In this document: in pieces, positions 22,761 through 35,150 of the stretch
Layout of the letters: every line of letters starts with the position of its first letter
Numbering within the stretch: position 1 is the stretch's first letter
Assembly: GCF_019175385.1 (NCBI RefSeq)
Contig: NC_083346.1
Span: 85,326,543-85,390,542 of the forward strand
DNA: 64,000 nucleotides
Source of the DNA: Lycium barbarum
Taxonomy: Eukaryota; Streptophyta; Magnoliopsida; Solanales; Solanaceae
Reading direction: 5' to 3'
Translations under genes and position numbers: made by a program
The notes under the pieces: model-generated
What the model was told of the DNA's origin: nothing
Seen by the model: the letters and a program-made list of their open reading frames with translations, nothing else
Databases searched by the model: none

Positions 22761-25526
22761 TGTCACGACCCAGCCCCGTGGACCGCGACTGACACCCTAC
22801 CTGGGTACCCAGACCGAATCGCACATTCATTATCAAATCCAAACCTATTTCAGAGTTTTACGAAATCATATCAAACGTAATTTATATCAAAATATGTCTT
22901 AAGCGGTCGCGCCAAATCAAATACCATCTCAAATACAAACTGAGCGGCGGAATAGACATCGCCGGTCAAAAGTGTAAGCATAAGCATAAGGGCCATTCGG
23001 GGCCATCATAACAAACAGACCGCTTTAAGACCAAAGAACGAAATCAAACCAACATATACAGGACCCTTACCCCACATATATGACTACAGGCCTCTACGAA
23101 TTCAAAACAAAGACATATGGCGAGACAGGGCCCCGCCGTACCCAAATAGTCAAATGTACAGAATATATACAAAGCAAAAGGAGTCTGTACCAAAAGTGGA
23201 CTCCGGATCGAAGAGGAGTACTCCGGAATAGCAAAGAGTGAAGCCTACTGTGGAGGATCACCAATGTCTGCACCTGCGGGCATAAAACGCAGCCCCCGAA
23301 GAAAGGGGGGTCAGTACGAAGTATGTACTGAGTATGTAAAGCACGGAGTACAGAAATATGGATCAAAACCGAAAGCCAATCAGATGTCAAATTGGAGTAC
23401 AAATCGGTATGTCACAATCATATACGTATACATAATGCAAACGAAATTATGCAAACGCTTAGGAACGTGGTCGCCACTCCGACGCTGGCGCCACACACAG
23501 CATAACACCAGAAGGTTTCAAATCTCCGTACATCCCCGAACGCAAACATAATCATAGGTGAGCGTATCGCGTCACGAGCCATATCACAGCATAACTCCAA
23601 ACGGAACCCGGCCCTATGGCGAAGCCTCGGGAACCGTAACACAGCATACGGCCGAATTTATCATAAAGCGCACGAATCAAAACCGGCCCGGGAACCGGTG
23701 AACGAAGTCATAATAAGGCACGAGCGGAGTCGTGAGCAAACAAATGCAAATCATACTTCAAAATAGTCTTTCAAAACAGAGTAATCCCATAAGTCATTTC
23801 ATAATACAAAGTAATCGAATACTTAGTCGATATAAGGTTTCATTTCACAAAACGTTTCCAAAATAGTACGTATAGCTCAAAACGTAACTTAGCGCATCGT
23901 AATATTAGAAACATATCCCGTAGGAGGAAGTTCCAAAATCGAAAGTAGCATGTCAAACTTTATTCACAAAGATAGCCCAATAAGACAATTAGGGCGTTTC
24001 GGGGTAGCGGGCCCACCTCGAGTCAAATTGAGGTGGCGAACATATTTTCCGAACATTTATAGGCCAAAGGGTCATACATAATCATTTCTAAGTTACCCGA
24101 CCACATTTCGATAGGTTTCGGACGAGTGGTGGCATTCTAGCCAAAATAGAGCCCTTAGGCTTCAATTGAATTGAATGAATAGTAACCTTTCTGTGGATCG
24201 GGTTTCGAGGAGCAGAAATGCTCCGGAAGTTCTCATATTCGCCTATCATACTAAGATATGCCAAACGAAGGAGTGGGAAGCTTTACATACCTCACAGATG
24301 TCGTATGCTCTCCCAAAAGTCCAGTCCCGTTTCGTCTGAAATCTGCAAATGGTCAAAGTTACCAATTGAGATTCTTAGGCTTAAAAATGCCTTTAACTTC
24401 ATTTTTGCCTACCGAAATTTCGACAGCATTTCCCCTATAAATCTAACATCCCCGAGGCTTAGCCCGGCTCAAAATACATCAATAACAACAGCCCACACAT
24501 CACCAAACAACACAAGCAATAATCAAACCACTCTAGCTTCAAAGTTCTACTTTATTATCTAAGTTGGCAACTTTCATTCAAACTTCCAAAACTCCAATTC
24601 TATATCTACATAATTACATTCATTTCCTCATGCAAACTTATACAATCACATCCTAACTACAATCCAAGCCATACACGAAATTACCCCAAAATCCATTACT
24701 TTCCATAATTCTTCAAAACATCGAAAATTCACGACGAACATTCTAACTCGCGTCGTTTCATTCCGAATTCATTAACATCATTATAAATTCATATTTAAAG
24801 TCTTTAGCACTCTAAATATACAATGATATACATAATGATACCGAAGGTATACGCTTTCCGATAATATCCGAAATCATTTTCCAATGCCAATTTAATTCAT
24901 CAATCAATCATTTACGACACAAGGATCACAACAACACATTATACCAACTAAACAAGATCAATTCACCTCACTTTCTTCTCCCTATGGCTCACGGCCAACA
25001 CACAATATACACACACACCCACGACTTTCTATTTACATCAAAGTTACGGGATTCTCCTCTATTCCCAATCTTTAACATATTCATATCAATTCTATAACAT
25101 TAAAGGGGCAAAATTCTTACCTTTTCTTGAAAACCCGACTTGTCGTAAACGAGGTTCTTGTGCCAAACTAATTATACCCCGTTGAAGAGGGCCTTGAGTA
25201 CTTCACAACTATGTAGAAATTGAGATTTTTGGATCAACAACAAAGCTTGGATAATTTTTTTTTCCTCTCCTTGCCTTCGGCCGAATCCCTTGGGCCTAAA
25301 CTTTGTGTCATATTTTCCTTGGCCCAATTCTCGAAAAGTCCCATTTTGTAATTCCCGAAACTAATTTCCGAAATTCCAAATTTACCCTCGGCCTTCCCCG
25401 AGGTCTTGACATTAATGATTCCATAACCAACATCGTCATATTCACAAAAATCAAAATATTTCCTTATAACATACAAGTCGTAATTATTTCTCGATTTCCA
25501 ATTATACGAAAACACGGGACATAACA
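22761..25526 (-). repeat. 3' LTR of element 4 (2,766 bp), promoter segment deleted
   Basis: Coding-strand termini TGTTATGTCCCG...GGGTCGTGACA. It has a predicted 5' splice site GAAAAG|GTAAGA at 25120/25119 and, 1.85 kb later, the module ACTCAGTACATAC-TTCGTACTGACC and acceptor CCCGCAG|GTG at 23274/23273. Compared with the right LTR it lacks about 146 bp (matching 33235-33380) that hold the TATA-like sequence and palindromes. Confidence 0.9.
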
Positions 25527-25541
25527 TTCTCCCCCCCCTTA
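25527..25541 (-). other. Polypurine tract, element 4
   Basis: On the minus strand AAGGGGGGGGAGAAT abuts the 3' LTR. The neighbouring AACATTCGGGGACGAATGTT block (about 25545-25564) is the family's imperfect inverted repeat. Confidence 0.85.
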
Positions 25542-25664
25542 AGAACATTCGTCCCCGAATGTTAAATAAATCTTATGAAGACTCACAAACATAACGGGAA
25601 AACCATTTTATATATGAATAGCACACATGGTTCATCCGTTCTTTGGTACAACAACTACAAAAGT

Positions 25665-28600
25665 CTAGATTACAAGAGGCGTAGGGAATAAATGGGGGTA
25701 TCTCTTCTTCATCTTATCCTCCGCCTCCCAAGTCATCTATTCCCGGTTATTATTGCGCCACAGGACCTTGACAGAAGGCACCTCCTTAGTGCGCAACCTC
25801 CTCACCTGACGATCCAGAATAGATACGGGCTGCTCGTCATAAGATAACTGCTCCGTCACCTAAAGATCATCTACTGGGAATATCCTGGAAGGGTCACCAA
25901 TACACTTCCGCAGCATAGACACATGAAACACCGGGTGCACAGACTCCAAATCGGATGGCAAGTCTAGCTCGTAGGCGACTGCGCCTATCCTCTGAAAAAT
26001 CTGGTATGGCCCGATGTACCGCGGACTCAACTTACCCTTCTTGCCAAATCTCATAACGCCCTTCATGGGCGACACCTTCAGGAATACCCAGTCGTCAATC
26101 TGGAACTCCAACGGTCGTCGTCGTCTATCAGCATAAGCTTTCTGTCGACTCTGAGCAGCCAATAGTAGCTCCCGAATAAGCTTCACCTTTTCTACAGCTT
26201 CCTGGATCACCTCTGGCCCAATCAACTTAGTCTCGCCCACGTCAAACCAGCCAATAGGAGACCTGCATCTCCTGCCATAAAGGGCCTCTTACGGGGCCAT
26301 CTGAATGCTGGAGTGATAACTGTTATTGTAGGCAAACTCTATAAGCGGCAAATGATCATCCCAGCTGCCCCTGAAATCAATAACGCAGGCCCGCAACATA
26401 TCCTCGAGCGTCTGAATAGTGCACTCGGCCTGCCCGTCGGTCTGAGGATGAAAAGCTGTACTGAGGCTCACCTGAGTCCCTAATCCATCCTGAAATGACC
26501 TCCAGAAATTAGCTGTAAACTGGGCACCTTGGTCAGTAATAATAGATACGGGGACCCCGTGAAGTCTGACTATCTCTCTGATATATAATCTGGCATAGTC
26601 CTCAGTCGAATAAGTAGTCCGGACCGAAAGACAATGGGCCGATTTCGTCAGCCTGTCCACAATAAACCAAATAGAGTCGTACCTGCGTAGAGTACGCGGC
26701 AACCCAACAATGAAGTCCATATTAATCATCTCCCATTTCCAGGCTGGAATTTCCATCTCCTGTAGCAGTCCACCGGGCTTCTGATGCTCGATCTTAACTT
26801 GCTGGCAGTTCGGGCACTGACTAACAAACTCAGCAATGTCTTTCTTCATGCCGTCCCACCAATACAAACACCTGAGATCCCGATACATCTTAGTGGAACC
26901 AGGATGAACAGAATACCGTGCATAATGTGCCTCGCCCATAATCTGCTGTCGTAAGCCCGCAACGTCCGGTACACAGAACCTGCCGTAGTACAATAATACT
27001 CCTTCAGGCGAGATTTCAAACTGAGTCTTTGCTTTATTAAGGGCCACATCTCTGTACTGAATTAAAAGAGGATCCTCAAACTGGCGCTGCTTTACCTCCT
27101 GAATAATAGATGACTCAGCAACTGGGCGAACAGAAATCCCAGAATCTCCAGAATCTGCCAAACGGACTCCGAGGCTTGCCAGCTGATGAATATCACGAAC
27201 CAAATCTCTCTTATCAGATGGAACATCAGCCAGACTGCCTACGGACTTGCGGCTAAGCGCATCAGCTACCACATTGGCCTTCCCTGGATGGTACAGAATA
27301 TCGACGTCATAATCCTTTAGTAGCTCAAGCCATCTCCGCTGCTGCAAATTTAGCTCCTTCTGCTTAAAAATATACTGGAGACTCTTATGGTCCGTGTAGA
27401 TATCAACGTGGACCCCATATAAATAATGCTGCCAAATCTTCAAAGCATGAATCACCGCGGCCAACTCAAGATCATGAGTGGGATAGTTCGTCTCGTGCGG
27501 TCTGAGTTGCCGGGAAGCATAGGCTATGACTCGACCGTGCTGCATCAATACACATCCTATCCCAATACCAGAGGCGTCGCAATAGACAACATACCCGTCA
27601 GATCCCTCTGGAAGAGCCAAAACTGGTGCTGTAATCAATCTCTCCTTCAGCATCTGAAAGCTGCGCTCGCAGGCATCTGTCCACTGGAATTTTGCTGCTT
27701 TCTGGGTAAGCCTCGTCAGTGGTGTTGCAATAGAAGAAAAATCCTCCACAAACCTGCGATAATACCCAGCCAATCCCAGAAAAATGCGCACCTCTGTCGG
27801 TGTAGTAGGCCTGGGCCAATTCTGCACAGCCTCAATCTTCTGTGTGTCGACCCGAATACCGTCTGCGCCGACAATATGGCCCAAGAATGCCACAGAAGTC
27901 AACCAGAACTCACATTTAGAGAATTTAGCATATAACTTTTGCTGACGGAGAATGCCAAGTATCGTCCTCAAGTGATCTGAATGCTCCTCGGCTGATCGCG
28001 AGTAAATAAGAATATCATCGATAAACACAATAACAAACATGTCCAGGAAAGGCCGAAATACCCGGTTCATCAGATCCATAAATACTGCTGGAGCATTAGT
28101 CAGCCCGAAAGACATAACTCTGAACTCATAATGCCCGTACCGGGTCCTGAAAGCAGTCTTCGGGATATCTGACTCCCGTACTCGCACCTGATGATAACCT
28201 GAGCGCAGATCTATCTTTGAAAAATGTCTAGCACCCTGCAGCTGATCAAACAAATCATCAATCCGGGGAAGGGGATACTTATTCTTAATAGTCACCTTAT
28301 TTAGCTGCCGGTAGTCGATACACATCCGCAATGACCCATCTTTCTTTCTGACAAACAATACCGGCGCTCCCCAGGGTGATGTGCTGGGTCTGATAAAACC
28401 CTTATCCAACAAATCTTTCAGCTGCTCCTTCAACTCTTTCAACTCAGCCGGTGCCATCCTGTACGGAGGAATAGATATAGGCTACGTATCCGGCATCAAC
28501 TCTATAGTGAAATCAATCTCCCGCTCAGGCGGAAGGCCAGGAAGCTCGTCGGGGAAAACATCGGGAAACTCACTGACGACCGGAACAGACTGAAGGGTAG

Positions 28601-30497
28601 GTACCTCCGCGGCAGTATCATGCACACGTACCAAATGATAGATATAACCCTTCTGGATCATCTTCTTAGCCTTGAGGTATGAAATAAACTTACCCCTCGG
28701 CGATGCAGTAGATCCAAACCACTCTATAACTGGTTCCCCTGGAAACTGAAAACGGACTACCTTTTTCTGGCAGTCGACATTAGCATAACAGGAAGACAAC
28801 CAGTCCATACCCATAATGACGTCAAACTCAAACATGTCTAACTCTATCAAATCAGCCTTAGTGCTACGATTATAGATGGTCACAGAACAGTCCCTATAGA
28901 TCTGTCTCGCTACAATAAAATCCCCAACTGGCGTAGCTACCTCAAATGGCTCTATAGGCTCAGACACTATCCCAATCTTACTAGCAACGAGCGGGGAAAT
29001 ATATGATAAAGTAGAGCCAGGGTCAATCAATGCATATACAGATCTGGAGAAAACCAGTAATGTACCTGTGACGACGTTTGGCGAAGCCTCCTGATCCTGG
29101 CGGCTGGCCAAAGCATATATGCGGTTCGAGGGACCGCTAGAACCTGAAACGCCACCGCGGCCTCGACCGCGTCCTGCCGGTGCTGGCATACCTCGCCCTC
29201 CAGGGCGTGCAACAGATGGAGCAGATGAAGAATCGGCGGCTGACCCTGTCTGCTGAGCAGCACTACCAGAGCCGCTAGCCAATGGATAGTCTCTCATAAG
29301 GTGGCCCTGACCGCCACAAGAAAAGCAAGTTCCAGTCGCTCGGTAACACTCCCCGGGATGAGACTTCCCGTAATGAGGACAACGGGGTCTGGGTGGTCTG
29401 GCCTGGCTGGGACCCCTGGGTACCTGTGAACCTGCCACTCTAGAGCTCTGACCGGCCCCAGACGGTCCTGTACTATCGAATCTCCGGCTGCCTGACTGAG
29501 TACTCCGGCCGGACGAAGGAAAATGCCTATCTGACTGCTGCTGCTGAGGCTGTCCGCCTCGAGAATCTCCAGAATAACCTGCGGACCTAGCCCTCTTGGG
29601 CGGCCTCCTATCTCGATCTCTGCCAGCAGGATCAGACCTGCGACGGTCCTCCATACCCATCGCATAGGCCTGAAGTCGGGCAATGTCCATGTCTGCCTGC
29701 AATGACACTGCCATACAGCTATCAACCAAATACCGGTCCAATCCTATAACATATCTGTGCATCCGATCGGACATATCTGCTACCACGGCCGGTGCATATC
29801 AGGCCAGAGAGTCAAACTCAAGATTATACTCGCGAACACTCCGACCCCTCTGCTGCAGACGTAAGAATCGATCAGCCCGCGCCCGCCGTAACTCTGGGGG
29901 CAAAAAGTGGCGGGTGAATGCTGTCACAAACTGATCCCAAGTGGCTGGAGGGGCACCCTCTCCTCTAGACAGCTCCCAAGTCTCGTACCAGTGGGTAGCC
30001 ACATCTCGAAGCCTGTGCGAAGCCAGCTCAACCGACTCGGTCTCTGAAGCCCTGACTAAGTCCAGTGAGCATCGCATCCCCCGAATAAAGTCATGGGGGT
30101 CCTCGTCGGGCTTAGACCCGAAGAACTCTGGAGGGCCACATAACAGAAACTCCCGAACTCGCAGGCTGTCCCGCCTGTCATCCTCATCATCGTCCCTCCG
30201 CCCGTGTCTGCGAGCCTGTCCTGCTACCAATGTAGTCAGCAACTGTACAGCCTCCCTCAGGGTCCGATCCTCCGCCCCTGGCTGAGGAGCTGGAGTCTCA
30301 GGTGCGGGTACACGGACCTCTGGAGCTGCTGAAGGTCCTACTCCAGGCTGTACTAGTGGGGGTGTAGCAGACCCCTCAGAATGAGGCACATCCTCAGGCA
30401 AATCATAAACACGAGCCCGGGTAGCTCGCTGTGCCTGGCTAGTCTCTCCCACCCTCGCTTTGCCCTTCTGGGCCGCCGTTGCCTTCTTCGGAGGCAT
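25665..30497 (-). pseudogene. Full-length gag-pol polyprotein frame with five stop codons, element 4
   Basis: One frame of 1,610 codons runs from ATG 30497 to TAG 25667-25665 without a frameshift. Gag lies at about 30200-29790 (GPPEFFGSKPDEDPHDF). The zinc knuckle (about 29330-29285) reads C-x2-C-x4-H-x4-Tyr, so its fourth ligand is lost. The protease D-P-G-S site is intact near 29020, RT FIDD near 28015, RNase H ([22 protein letters not shown]) 27590-27385. Integrase has the zinc region (CPNCQQVK, about 26800), Asp in [11 protein letters not shown], Asp in IITDQGAQF and Glu in [11 protein letters not shown]. The chromodomain is at about 25850-25690. In-frame stops: TGA 29801, TAG 28484, TAA 26291, TAG 25862, TAG 25739. 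Family alignment suggests former Arg, probably Gln, Tyr, Gln and Glu. As it stands it cannot make the polyprotein. Confidence 0.95.
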
Positions 30498-30700
30498 CAC
30501 TGCAAACACATTAGCGAGTCGGACCAAAATCATCCTAATAGCACAGCTCTATCGCACGATCTAAGATTCCAAAGAAAGTAACATCCTAAATGCCCTGTAG
30601 CTTCCTGTTTATAGATGTGGTGCACAACATATCGATAAACAAGACTCTACGAGACACGGCCTGTAGACATTCCGAGGACAAACCGCTCTGATACCACTTT
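30498..30700 (-). other. Leader and primer binding site, element 4
   Basis: The primer site at 30696-30685 is TGGTATCAGAGC on the minus strand, exact for initiator Met tRNA. The leader has the shared blocks CGTAGAGTCTTGTTTATCG, a CACCACATCTATAAACAGG block and GCTACAGGGCATTTAGGAT. It ends with TTTGCAG two bases before the gag ATG. Confidence 0.85.
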
Positions 30701-33621
30701 TGTCACGACCCAGCCCCGTGGGCCGCGACTGGCACCCTACCTGGGTACCCAGACCGAATCGCACATTCATTATCAAATCCAAACCTATTTTAGAGTTTTA
30801 CGAAATCATATCAAACGTAATTTATATCAAAATATGTCTTAAGCGGTCGCGCCAAATCAAATACCATCTCAAATACAAACTGAGCGGCGGAATAGACATC
30901 GCCGATCAAAAGTGTAAGCATAAGCATAAGGGCCATTCGGGACCATCATAACAAACAGACCGCTTTAAGACCAGAGAACGAAATCAAACCAACATATACA
31001 GGACCCTTACCCCACATATATGACTACAGGCCTCTACGAATTCAAAACAAAGACATATGGCGAGACAGGGCCCCGCCGTACCCAAATAGTCAAATGTACA
31101 GAATATATACAAAGCAAAAGGAGTCTGTACCAAAAGTGGACTCCGGATCGAAGAGGAGTACTCCAGAATAGCAAAGAGTGAAGCCTACTGTGGAGGATCA
31201 CCAATGTCTGCACCTGTGGGCATAAAACGCAGCCCCCGAAGAAAGGGGGGTCAGTACGAAGTATGTACTGAGTATGTAAAGCACGGAGTACAGAAATATG
31301 GATCAAAACCGAAAGCCAATCAGATGTCAAATTGGAGTACAAATCGGTATGTCACAATCATATACGTATACATAATGCAAACGAAATTATGCAAACGCTT
31401 AGGAACGTGGTCGCCACTCCGACGCTGGCGCCACACACAGCATAACACCAGAAGGTTTCAAATCTCCGTACATCCCCGAACGCAAACATAATCATAGGTG
31501 AGCGTATCGCGTCACGAGCCATATCACAGCATAACTCCAAACGGAACCCGGCCCTATGGCGAAGCCTCGGGAACCGTAACACAGCATACAGCCGAATTTA
31601 TCATAAAGCGCACGAATCAAAACTGGCCCGGGAACCGGTGAACGAAGTCATAATAAGGCACGAGCGGAGTCGTGAGCAAACAAATGCAAATCATACTTCA
31701 AAATAGTCTTTCAAAACAGAGTAATCCCATAAGTCATTTCATAATACAAAGTAATCGAATACTTAGTCGATATAAGGTTTCATTTCACAAAACGTTTCCA
31801 AAATAGTACGTATAGCTCAAAACGTAACTTAGCGCATCGTAATATTAGAAACATATCCCGTAGGAGGAAGTTCCAAAATCGAAAGTAGCATGTCAAACTT
31901 TATTCACAAAGATAGCCCAATAAGACAATTAGGGCGTTTCGGGGTAGCGGGGTAGCGGGCCCACCTCGAGTCAAATTGAGGTGGCGAACATATTTTCCGA
32001 ACATTTATAGGCCAAAGGGTCATACATAATCATTTCTAAGTTACCCGACCACATTTCGATAGGTTTCGGACGAGTGGTGGCATTCTAGCCAAAATAGAGC
32101 CCTTAGGCTTCAATTGAATTGAATGAATAGTAACCTTTCTGTGGATCGGGTTTCGAGGAGCAGAAATGCTCCGGAAGTTCTCATATTCGCCTATCATACT
32201 AAGATTTGCCAAACGAAGGAGTGGGAAGCTTTACATACCTCACAGATGTCGTATGCTCTCCCAAAAGTCCAGTCCCGTTTCGTCTGAAATCTGCAAATGG
32301 TCAAAGTTACCAATTGAGATTCTTAGGCTTAAAAATGCCTTTAACTTCATTTTTGCCTACCGAAATTTCGGCAGCATTTCCCCTATAAATCTAACATCCC
32401 CGAGGCTTAGCCCGGCTCAAAATACATCAATAACAACAGCCCACACATCACCAAACAACACAAGCAATAATCAAACCACTCTAGCTTCAAAGTTCTACTT
32501 TATTATCTAAGTTGGCAACTTTCATTCAAACTTCCAAAACTCCAATTCTATATCTACATAATTACATTCATTTCCTCATGCAAACTTATACAATCACATC
32601 CTAACTACAATCCAAGCCATACACGAAATTACCCCAAAATCCATTACTTTCCATAATTCTTCAAAACATCGAAAATTCACGACGAACATTCTAACTCGCG
32701 TCGTTTCATTCCGAATTCATTAACATCATTATAAATTCATATTTAAAGTCTTTAGCACTCTAAATATACAATGATATACATAATGATACCGTAGGTATAC
32801 GCTTTCCGATAATATCCGAAATCATTTTCCAATGCCAATTTAATTCATCAATCAATCATTTACGACACAAGGATCACAACAACACATTATACCAACTAAA
32901 CAAGATCAATTCACCTCACTTTCTTCTCCCTATGGCTCACGGCCAACACACAATATACACACACACCCACGACTTTCTATTTACATCAAAGTTACGGGAT
33001 TCTCCTCTATTCCCAATCTTTAACATATTCATATCAATTCTATAACATTAAAGGGGCAAAATTCTTACCTTTTCTTGAAAACCTGACTTGTCGTAAACGA
33101 GGTTCTTGTGCCAAACTAATTATACCCCGTTGAAGAGGGCCTTGAGTACTTCACAACTATGTAGAAATTGAGATTTTTGGATCAACAACAAAGCTTGGAT
33201 AATTTTTTTTTTCCTCTCCTTGCCTTCGGCCGAACCCTCTTTTGTGGTGTTCTTTGAATTTTTGTTCTATTTTCTTGATAATTATCAAGTGTACATGATA
33301 TATATCCTTTTAAGAGTCATGTGCTATGCACATGACATCAACATAATGGGTTTGGGCCTTGCTAAGGCCGGCCACCCTAATCCCTTGGGCCTAAACTTTG
33401 TGTCATATTTTCCTTGGACCAATTCTCGAAAAGTCCCGTTTTGTAATTCCCGAAACTAATTTCCGAAATTCCAAATTTACCCTCGGCCTTCCCCGAGGTC
33501 TTGACATTAATGATTCCATAACCAACATGGTCATATTCACAAAAATCAAAATATTTCCTTATAACATACAAGTCGTAATTATTTCTCGATTTCCAATTAT
33601 ACAAAAACACGGGACATAACA
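30701..33621 (-). repeat. 5' LTR of element 4 (2,921 bp), with complete promoter segment
   Basis: Right copy. It is near-identical to the left LTR except for an 8-bp duplication (GGTAGCGG, about 31945), one extra T in a T-run near 33210 and the 146-bp segment 33235-33380 absent from the left copy. It ends beside the duplicated target CTAAT (33622-33626). Confidence 0.92.
33235..33380 (-). promoter_or_regulatory. Palindrome-rich promoter segment present only in the 5' LTR of element 4
   Basis: It contains a 16-bp perfect palindrome CTTGATAATTATCAAG (33274-33289), a TATA-like GGATATATATC (33307-33297 on the minus strand) and an inverted repeat with 9-bp arms GTCATGTGC/GCACATGAC around TAT (33316-33336). 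A GGCCTTGCTAAGGCCGGCC cluster follows near 33355. It occupies the position of the islands in other LTRs. Confidence 0.65.
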
Positions 33622-33626
33622 CTAAT

Positions 33627-34995
33627 GTCCATTGTTATGATATTAATGAAGGTATAAACGCTAGCATTGGAAGGAAACGTGCAAGTGTAGAATAGTCCGA
33701 CGAAAAGGTATGTAAGGCTAACCCTTCTTTCATAAGGCATGGTTCTTTGGCCAAACTCTTAAAACCTCTATATGAGTATGTTATCTCCAAATGATTGATA
33801 TTCCGAGCTCATAAGCTCACGATCCTTAACATGTACTATGATTGTACTACGCCCCTCATATGACGAGTAAGCCTAAGATATGGATGTAGCAACAATGACG
33901 ATGATAGTGATGACGATGATAATAATAATGATGCTAAAGGTGCCTACGGGCTATTATATTCACATGTGCCTATGAAGGGCTATAATGACTCCCCGAGCTT
34001 AATGCCGGGTAGAATATATGTATATGGATGTATATATGTATATGAATATGTATAAAGTATGTATACGATTACGTAACGCGCGCACACCTCTGCAGATGGT
34101 ACGGATAACCCTGAAGCCTTGGTAGGGCTAGGTATGAGTAACCTTGAGCCTTGGTTGGCCAAGTATGTATGAAACACCGATCCTGTGAGGTCGGGTATGC
34201 TATGTAAATGCTATGTATATGAAATGACTATGTATATAAAATGAATATGAATGTGATAAGACTATGTATAGGAATACGAATAAGGACATGTATACGAATA
34301 TGAGCACAAGTATGGTACGAGTACTATTATGGAATACGAACGATGACGTAGGTGTACTAATACGTATGAAAAATGGAAAGTCCTACGAAAGGCAGGTAAG
34401 TACTATGACGATGATATTATTGTCTCCCCTCCTATGCTATTTCATACGTTGTTCATTATGCTTATACATCGATGTTGATCATGCTTTACATACTCAGTAC
34501 ATTCTTCGTACTGACGTCCTTTTGTTTGTGGACGCTGCGTCATGCCCGCAGGTGCACAGGGAGACAGGCTTGATCCATAGCTGCCTATTCGGAGATTACA
34601 TAGAGAGCTCCATTTCCTTCGGAGCCATATCTTTTGGGTACTCATTCTTTTGTGTATGTAATTATTGGCATAGCGGGGTCCTGTCCCGCTAGTGTGATAT
34701 GTTATACTCTTAGAGGCTCGTATACATGTGTGTGTGTAGGTAGAGATGTTCGGCCATGTCGGCCCATGTTTTGTATATCTTTTGTTGGCCTCGTCGGCCT
34801 TGTACTTATGATGTGGCATAGATGCCTATGATATGTTAAATGATGATGGTCGTCTAATGGGATCAATATGATTAACGATAAGAAAAGCACGAATTGACTT
34901 ATGGTTCACCTAGATGTTATGTTATGTACGATAAGGGGGTGCCCGGGTGGGGTAGCACCGGGTGCTCGTCGCGGCCCCCTAGCCGGGTCGTGACA
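33627..34995 (+). repeat. 3' LTR of element 3, second part
   Basis: Continues 22760 after element 4 and its target duplication. It holds a degenerate AACCCTGAAGCCTTGG-type repeat (about 34100-34160), a GATGATAATAATAATGATG-like stretch (33895-33935), the inverted repeat CAGTAC/GTACTG (34495-34513), and ends GGGTCGTGACA at 34995. Joined length with 21688-22760 is 2,442 bp, matching element 2's full LTR (2,444 bp). Confidence 0.9.
34495..34552 (+). other. Predicted LTR intron acceptor module (hairpin, branch point, GCAG)
   Basis: Inverted repeat CAGTAC (34495-34500) / GTACTG (34508-34513), overlapping branch-point-like TACTGAC (34509-34515). A T-rich tract CCTTTTGTTTGTGG follows, then ATGCCCGCAG|GTGC with the acceptor at 34551/34552, 37 nt from the presumed branch-point A. 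With the donor at 22490 and element 4 removed, the predicted intron is about 1.2 kb. The module recurs in the LTRs of elements 2, 4, 6 (both) and 7. Confidence 0.55.
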
Positions 34996-35000
34996 GAACT

Positions 35001-35150
35001 TATATTCTTCGATTAGTTTAACTTCTAATCCTTACGACATATCCATACTATCATTCTAACCAGGTATAGTCTTGGGGATAACCTCGTTATCCGCTACCTA
35101 TGTCATCTGACTTGAACACTTTCTAACGCACAAAAACATGGGATGTAACA
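35001..35150 (-). repeat. LTR D, terminal part after element 3
   Basis: Continues 19655. It resembles the U3 start of element 2's LTR (CGATTAGTTTAACTTCTAATCC versus CGACTCGTTTAATCTCCAATCC) and ends GGGATGTAACA at 35150. Copia sequence follows directly, so the LTR D element had inserted into, or recombined next to, a copia element. Confidence 0.7.

Larger units (their letters stand above)
22761..33621 (-). mobile_element. Element 4: young, nearly intact Tekay-type retrotransposon
   Basis: A 10.9-kb element on the minus strand with perfect target duplication CTAAT (22756-22760 and 33622-33626), LTRs of 2,766 and 2,921 bp, polypurine tract, primer site and full gag-pol order. By eye the LTRs differ at about 18 substitutions (about 0.65%), of which about 14 are transitions, plus three indels. 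It is nested in element 3's 3' LTR and is the youngest datable insertion in the window. Confidence 0.95.
19661..34995 (+). mobile_element. Element 3: internally deleted Tekay element, split by element 4
   Basis: The plus-strand element starts TGTTACACCTCGG at 19661 and ends GTCGTGACA at 34995. Perfect 5-bp target duplications GAACT lie at 19656-19660 and 34996-35000. Only 142 bp of the 5' LTR remain, fused to the RNase H/integrase part of pol. The 3' LTR is interrupted by element 4 (22761-33621). Because the target duplication is intact, the big deletion happened after insertion. Confidence 0.92.

Noticed and set aside
23094..23642. Open frames repeated exactly at 31034-31582
   Set aside because: The repetition is explained by the two LTRs of element 4; no protein family is recognisable.
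34264..34692. 142-codon plus-strand frame in element 3's 3' LTR
   Set aside because: It lies across the predicted intron acceptor module and is not conserved as an ORF in other LTRs of the family.
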